DNA of 12,204 nt from Halobacteriovoraceae bacterium (GTDB lineage: Bacteria > Bdellovibrionota > Bacteriovoracia > Bacteriovoracales > Bacteriovoracaceae), in assembly GCA_018663815.1 (NCBI GenBank), contig JABJPQ010000320.1, forward strand, positions 1-12,204, read 5' to 3'. The position numbers and the translations under genes are program-made. Each line of letters opens with the position of its first letter. Within the stretch, counting starts at the first letter, position 1. The notes beneath the pieces were generated by a model, which was given only the letters and a program-made list of their open reading frames with translations, was not told the DNA's origin and searched no databases. Below are positions 7,709 through 12,204 of this stretch, piece after piece.

Positions 7709-8599
7709 TTAATGAACTTCCTGTTCAATTCTTCTTTTTGGGTGAAAAGCTTGACTGCCCTTTTCGGTCCCATTTGCGCTTAATTCATCGGTTAGTTTAT
7801 GTACGACTTTAAGAAAGTTTTCATGGTGGCTATTTTTTCCCCTCGCTAAAAAATATTGATCAAAATTATTTGCCTGAGTATCTAGCTTTTTAATCCCACC
7901 AAGGATTTTTGTGCGACAACCAAGAAAGTTCTCTACTGTTTCGCTCAAGGTTTGAATAACTTTTACATATTGAGGCTTGGTATTAACCATATTCACAAGT
8001 AAGTGGTTTTGATTAACACCAAACTTCTTGTTAAGAACCTTAATTAGTGAATATGAATCCGTTATGGATGAGCGATCTGGAGTAACAATAAGTATACGAT
8101 GATCACAATAGGCATTTAGCACCAACGACTCCCTAGAGAGGCCTGCGGGACAATCAAGTAAGATGTAATCATACTCTTTTTCATGTGCCGTCATGATATC
8201 AATAATTATTTCTTCCAACCTAAAACTAGCATCAAAAAGATCAATTGATCCGTTACAGGCAGAAAGAAGATGAAAACTTCCTTCTTGGTATAAACACTCT
8301 TGAAATGATTTCTCAGCCGAAACCAAGTCATAAAAAGTATTGCTAAGTGGCAGTCCTAATTTTATTGCTGTATTTGATAAATTATAATCACAGTCAATTA
8401 AAAGAACCTTATTTCCTTGAGCTGCAAGCTCTTTAGCCATTTTCAATGAGACTGATGTTTTTCCAACCCCACCTTTACCGCCGGTAATGGAAATCGTTTG
8501 CGTTGTTTTTTCAGTAGGTTTTTTAAGGGACGCTATCGAATTAAGGTCTCTTACTTGATTTGAGTTAAAAGAGCGTAACCACTCACTTGTTTTTTCCAT
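7709..8599 (-). CDS. flhG: FlhG/FleN, MinD-like ATPase controlling flagellar number
   Basis: This 296-residue cytoplasmic ATPase belongs to the ParA/MinD family. The deviant P-loop GGKGGVGKTS is at 40-49, with signature Lys42 and Lys47. LLIDCDYNLSN (67-77) is the A' motif and LLDCPAGLS (147-155) the Walker B/switch II region. FlhG normally limits flagellar number by acting on FlhF and on flagellar regulators. Its N-terminal FlhF-activating motif, DQAxxLR elsewhere, is seen only as a relaxed NQVRDLN at 14-20; the Gln is kept but the Asp and Arg are not. The C-terminal ~20 residues are polar and charged. An AGGA about 6-8 nt before the ATG supports the start. It follows flhF by 63 bp and precedes fliA by 23 bp. 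Confidence 0.93.
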   Translation of the reverse strand: MEKTSEWLRSFNSNQVRDLNSIASLKKPTEKTTQTISITGGKGGVGKTSVSLKMAKELAAQGNKVLLIDCDYNLSNTAIKLGLPLSNTFYDLVSAEKSFQECLYQEGSFHLLSACNGSIDLFDASFRLEEIIIDIMTAHEKEYDYILLDCPAGLSRESLVLNAYCDHRILIVTPDRSSITDSYSLIKVLNKKFGVNQNHLLVNMVNTKPQYVKVIQTLSETVENFLGCRTKILGGIKKLDTQANNFDQYFLARGKNSHHENFLKVVHKLTDELSANGTEKGSQAFHPKRRIEQEVH

Positions 8600-8622
8600 C
8601 GACTTCCTGTCCTTCTCTCAGC

Positions 8623-8641
8623 ACTCAACATCCTGTCGAGT
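8623..8641 (-). other. Small hairpin in the flhF-flhG gap
   Basis: On the minus strand ACTCGACA/TGTTGAGT (arms 8634-8641 and 8623-8630) pair over 8 bp with one G-U and a 3-nt loop. It has no T-run, so it is not a terminator by itself. It could be an RNA processing or stability element between the two coding regions. The 7-mer GACAGGA occurs both in this hairpin and in the flhG ribosome binding site. Confidence 0.3.
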
Positions 8642-8662
8642 ATTTTCAACATTCAAAACTAA

Positions 8663-10126
8663 TTATAAACGAAACATTCCTGCAAGTAATCTCTCTACAG
8701 AAGCAGCTTCAATATCATCAGGAACTATCGCCCCTGTTCCAAAAAATTTCAATGGCAATTCTGAATGTTCTGCATGAACATTTAGTAAAGATCCAAAGCT
8801 TAAACACTGATCCATATATGAAACAATCACTCCATCTGAAAATGGCTTATACTTAGAAAGAATTTTTCTATTGTACAGCTCTGAATGAATTCCTGAAATA
8901 ATTGTTAATATTTCCATGTGATCAAATGACCTCTTAAGCGTCTCAATAAATTTCTTTGACTCATTTGTTTCTTTAAAATTTAGTTTTAAATCTAAAATAA
9001 GAGATTGATTATCGTGAATGGCCTTGCGGGCTTCACTCATTAAGTGAGCTAATGTATTTACGGTCGTGATATTTAATTTAAATATTCTCGCTGTAAAATC
9101 TGCATCATGCGTATCCAGTTCATTTTCTCTAAACCTAATAATACGCACATTTTCTTGTAAGGCCGCTAGCTTCATGGCCATACTCGTTTGACCGCATGAA
9201 TTCTCTGAAATGAGTGTCGTTACAACTGGCTGGGTAGTAGAGTCAACTCTTGAAAAAAGAGGTAATTCAACTCGAATCAGCTCACTTATTTCTCGTAAAG
9301 CAAAATCATTAGTCAGTTCATGGCTTTCAAGCTCGTCTTTTAACAACTCAAAACTCGCTTTTTTTAGTATTTTTTGAGTTATGCTCTCGCTTAAATCAAG
9401 TGACCTCAAACTCATTCGTAAAGATCTAATCCCTAAAGGTATTTTTTGCTCATACTCTACTCGGGTCTCTGATATTTTTTCAGTTAACTCAAATAATTTT
9501 TTCTCTAATAAATCAATTTGATGCTTTTGAGTTTTTATTTCTTGTCTTAATTCGGAGGATATCTCTTCATTATACTCTTGATTTGCTTGTATCGTGTGCT
9601 GGGTATCAAGTCTTTGCACTTCTCGTTCAGTACGATCATGTGACAGCTCATGACTTTCTAACTCATGCGCTTCATCTGCTATAAACCCTTGAAAATCACT
9701 CTCTGACTTTGGAGCTTCTTCTTCCATCGTCAAAAAATCATCCAAAGAATTTTTAATTTTATGAGAAGCCGTTGAGACTGATTGAACAACTTTATTTAAA
9801 CCTATAGAGCCATAACTCGTACCATGGCTCTCTTTAAGTTTTGATCGATTTTGATCGTAGTCATCAATCATATTATTAATACGACTTGCAGGGGCTTGAT
9901 AAAATTGTTCTTTTTGCCCATCTGTAAGAACATGGTCAACTCTTGCTTTCTTTTCATAGCTTTGTTCTGAAATTGCTGCTGTTATTTCAATTCGTCGTTT
10001 TTTAAATGCACCCTTAAGGCCCTTGTTTGTTACTGTCTTTAAAATAATCGCATCTGGACCCAGCTCAGCTTTAACTGATTTTAAAGTCTCATCAAGCGAA
10101 TCACCTTCAAATTTCTTAACATACAT
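8663..10126 (-). CDS. flhF: FlhF, SRP-type flagellar placement protein with degenerate GTPase motifs
   Basis: FlhF marks the pole for flagellar assembly. This copy has 487 residues. Residues 1-50 hold the usual start (FEGDSLDETL, ELGPDAIILKT, FKKRRIEITAA). A charged linker with a coiled coil spans about 60-225, and the helical N domain about 226-290. The G domain follows but its nucleotide motifs are lost. The P-loop GxTGxGKTT aligns with residues 307-315 SENSCGQTS (Gln313 for Lys), DTAG with DLKL (379-382), TKxD with SYMD (436-439), and the TGQxVPDD motif with TGAIVPDD (464-471). Flanking family residues (KLAA after the P-loop, FGSLLNV, VPDDIE) remain, so alignment is clear and no frameshift is visible. 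It probably cannot bind or hydrolyse GTP normally. The ATG at 10126 is 3 nt after the flhA stop, with GAGGG inside the flhA end. Confidence 0.93.
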   Translation of the reverse strand: MYVKKFEGDSLDETLKSVKAELGPDAIILKTVTNKGLKGAFKKRRIEITAAISEQSYEKKARVDHVLTDGQKEQFYQAPASRINNMIDDYDQNRSKLKESHGTSYGSIGLNKVVQSVSTASHKIKNSLDDFLTMEEEAPKSESDFQGFIADEAHELESHELSHDRTEREVQRLDTQHTIQANQEYNEEISSELRQEIKTQKHQIDLLEKKLFELTEKISETRVEYEQKIPLGIRSLRMSLRSLDLSESITQKILKKASFELLKDELESHELTNDFALREISELIRVELPLFSRVDSTTQPVVTTLISENSCGQTSMAMKLAALQENVRIIRFRENELDTHDADFTARIFKLNITTVNTLAHLMSEARKAIHDNQSLILDLKLNFKETNESKKFIETLKRSFDHMEILTIISGIHSELYNRKILSKYKPFSDGVIVSYMDQCLSFGSLLNVHAEHSELPLKFFGTGAIVPDDIEAASVERLLAGMFRL

Positions 10127-10129
10127 TTT

Positions 10130-12204
10130 CTATACCCTCACAGTCCCTAATGATCTGATATTAACTTCAGGACTTAATTCGTTATGACTAACGACAATTA
10201 AGTTTGGAATAAATTTTTCAGTCAATTTTTTAAAATGCCTTCTCACCACTGGTGAACAAAGGACAATCATTTTTTCACCCATATTAGTGGCTTCTTCAAT
10301 TCTTTCATTTAAGCTAGCTAAGATAGTTTGAGTCAATTTAGGATCTAATGACAACTCTTGTCCTTTCTCAGTTTGAATTAAGTTTTGAGCTAAAGATTCT
10401 TCAATTCCTCTGTCTAACGTAAACAATGGAATATCACCTTGATCACTTTTAACTTTTTCAGTTATTGTTCTATACAAAGACTCCCTGGCCATTTCAGTCA
10501 AGGTGTCTGCATCCTTAATTATTGTACCATGCTCAGCAAGGGATTCAAGAATTGTTCTTAAATCTCTAACAGGAACACTTTCCCTAAGTAAATTTTGCAG
10601 AACTTTTAACACCGTGCCAAGGGATAAAGTATCAGGGACCAAATCATCAACGATTTTAGGATAGTCCTGTTTAAAATTATCAAGTACTCCAACTAACTCT
10701 TGTCTTCCAAACAACTCATGCAGGTTGTTTTTAAGAAGTTCTGTTATATGTGTAGCAATGACAGTTGATAGATCGACTACAGTATAGCCGTTATATTGAG
10801 CATCATCTTTAAGTTCCTCATTAATCCATACAGCATCAAGACCAAAAACAGGCTCCTTGGCTTCGATCCCATCAATCGTCTCAATGACAGTTCCCGGGTC
10901 CATAGCAAGAAAATGGTCTGGCATTAAGTCTGCCGAAGCAACTTCAATACCTTTTATTTTTAAAGAATATCCACCTGGTTTAAGCTCTAGGTTATCTCTT
11001 ATCCTAACCGAAGGTATAATAACTCCCCAGTCCGTTACAAACTGCTTTCTGATATGACTAATTCTTTCTAGCAAATCACCATTTTGATCTGAATCAACAA
11101 TATTTACTAAACCATAACCAACTTCTAACTCTACCATCTCAAGACTCAGAAGTTCCTCAAGATTATCTGTCGTTGCTTTTTTCTCTTCAACTGCATTCTT
11201 TTTCTCTAAAGCGATTTTATCTTGTGCTTTTCGATCTATCCTAAAAGCAACAAAACCAAGCATAAACGAAACTGCCGCAAAGGGAAAAACAGGGAACCCA
11301 GGTATCAAGGCAAAAAGAAAAAGGATAACAGAAGTAATATAAATAGCTTTAGGATTATAACTAAATTGTTCACCTAATTGAGTACTTAGACCTGTATCAT
11401 TAGTATTTCTGGTAGCAATAATACCTGCGGCAGTAGAGATAACAATAGCTGGAATTTGAGCAATCAATCCATCACCAACAGTTAAGAGAGTAAAAATCTT
11501 TGTTGCATCACCAAAGTCCATTCCGTTTTGAGCAACTCCAACAATGATTCCCCCAATGATATTAATGGCCGTAATTAAAATACCCGCAATGGCATCTCCC
11601 CGAACAAATTTACTCGCACCATCCATAGACCCATAAAAATCTGCTTCCTGTGAAACTTCTGCTCGCCTTGTTTTTGCTTGTGTTTCATTTATTAAGCCTG
11701 CATTTAAATCAGCATCAATGGCCATTTGCTTTCCTGGCATTGCGTCCAAGGTAAATCTTGCAGCGACCTCAGCAACTCGTCCTGCACCTTTTGTAATAAC
11801 GATAAAATTGATAATAACAAAAATGATAAACATAATAATACCGACGGCGAAATTCCCCGCAACAATATAATCTCCAAAGGCCCTAATAATTTCTCCGGCC
11901 GCACTTGCATTACCTCCGCCTGAGCCACCTCCTCTTAAGAGTATGTTTTTTGTGGAAGCAACGTTTAATGACAAACGAAAAAGTGTAATGACGAGTAAAA
12001 CTGCTGGAAAAGTTGAGAAGTCCAAAGGCTTTTTAATATAAACACTTAAAAGTAAAATAACTATTGAGGAGGCGAGACTTAAAGCAATAAATAAATCCAT
12101 GGCCCACGGAGCGATTGGAACAATCATAACCCCAAGGATAACCACCAGGCCAACGGCAACGGCGATATCTGCATTTTTACTTACATCAAAAAATTTACTA
12201 AACA
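10130..12204 (-). CDS. flhA: Flagellar export gate protein FlhA (5' partial)
   Basis: FlhA is the inner-membrane core of the flagellar type III export apparatus; its cytoplasmic ring binds chaperone-substrate complexes. The frame stays open to the right edge. The residues before the GTG at 12145 (SKNADIAVAVGL) match the usual FlhA N-terminus, so that GTG is internal and about 690 residues are visible, with only a short start missing. Counting from the edge, membrane helices run through about residue 320. The FHIPEP signature (RVAEVAARFTLDAMPGKQMA) is near 142-161, and EADFYGSMDGASKFVRGDAIAG near 186-207. A charged linker precedes the soluble domain (GYGLVNIVD, then RIRDNLELKPGGY, then SPVVRRHFKKL). 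A Gly/Ser-rich loop at 11909-11935 is slightly longer than in E. coli FlhA. It ends 3 nt before flhF, so the two are likely co-translated. Confidence 0.98.
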   Translation of the reverse strand, partial: FSKFFDVSKNADIAVAVGLVVILGVMIVPIAPWAMDLFIALSLASSIVILLLSVYIKKPLDFSTFPAVLLVITLFRLSLNVASTKNILLRGGGSGGGNASAAGEIIRAFGDYIVAGNFAVGIIMFIIFVIINFIVITKGAGRVAEVAARFTLDAMPGKQMAIDADLNAGLINETQAKTRRAEVSQEADFYGSMDGASKFVRGDAIAGILITAINIIGGIIVGVAQNGMDFGDATKIFTLLTVGDGLIAQIPAIVISTAAGIIATRNTNDTGLSTQLGEQFSYNPKAIYITSVILFLFALIPGFPVFPFAAVSFMLGFVAFRIDRKAQDKIALEKKNAVEEKKATTDNLEELLSLEMVELEVGYGLVNIVDSDQNGDLLERISHIRKQFVTDWGVIIPSVRIRDNLELKPGGYSLKIKGIEVASADLMPDHFLAMDPGTVIETIDGIEAKEPVFGLDAVWINEELKDDAQYNGYTVVDLSTVIATHITELLKNNLHELFGRQELVGVLDNFKQDYPKIVDDLVPDTLSLGTVLKVLQNLLRESVPVRDLRTILESLAEHGTIIKDADTLTEMARESLYRTITEKVKSDQGDIPLFTLDRGIEESLAQNLIQTEKGQELSLDPKLTQTILASLNERIEEATNMGEKMIVLCSPVVRRHFKKLTEKFIPNLIVVSHNELSPEVNIRSLGTVRV

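Noticed and set aside
8587..8856. Plus-strand open frame across the flhF end and flhF-flhG gap
   Set aside because: It is mostly antisense to flhF, without a ribosome binding site or recognisable protein features.
12143..12145. GTG at 12145 as the flhA start
   Set aside because: The upstream in-frame residues match the conserved FlhA N-terminus, so the gene continues past the window edge.

Overview
The window reads as a chromosomal segment of a low-GC, polarly flagellated Gram-negative bacterium. The best guess is a member of Bdellovibrionota, such as the Bacteriovorax/Halobacteriovorax side of the predatory bacteria. This rests on three inferences: a flhA-flhF-flhG-fliA cluster, a phage-fibre-like surface protein with a C-terminal S74 chaperone domain (a protein type abundant in Bdellovibrio), and AT-rich DNA. 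No rRNA or other lineage-proof marker is present, so the placement is tentative.

Layout. Positions 1-1802 (+) hold the 3' part of a fibre/adhesin gene ending in a peptidase S74 intramolecular chaperone and a short coiled coil. A 14-bp hairpin follows its stop. A stand-alone receiver-domain response regulator (1876-2247, +) comes next. Its stop overlaps by 8 bp the end of the convergent feoB, and its likely terminator lies inside the feoB coding region. Everything from 2240 to the right edge is on the minus strand. In order of transcription, from right to left, it holds flhA (cut by the right edge), flhF, flhG, fliA, a membrane PAS/coiled-coil protein, feoA and feoB.

How the genes work together. 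FlhA is the core of the flagellar type III export gate. FlhF and FlhG set the position and number of polar flagella, and FliA (sigma-28) switches on late flagellar genes. The four are tightly packed (gaps of 3, 63 and 23 bp) and look like one operon, ended by a hairpin at 6865-6888. The PAS/coiled-coil gene has a strong ribosome binding site and two membrane segments but no recognisable output domain. FeoA and FeoB form a ferrous-iron uptake pair sharing an ATGA overlap, with a dyad/hairpin directly in front of the feoA ribosome binding site.

The most unusual point is FlhF. The protein is full length and clearly FlhF by its N-terminal block, N domain and C-terminal motifs, but its GTP-binding signatures (P-loop lysine, DTAG, TKxD, TGQ) are lost. 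It looks like a pseudo-GTPase still paired with an FlhG whose own P-loop is intact. No tRNA, rRNA, CRISPR array, insertion sequence or prophage module was seen, and no stretch over 300 bases lacks a gene.
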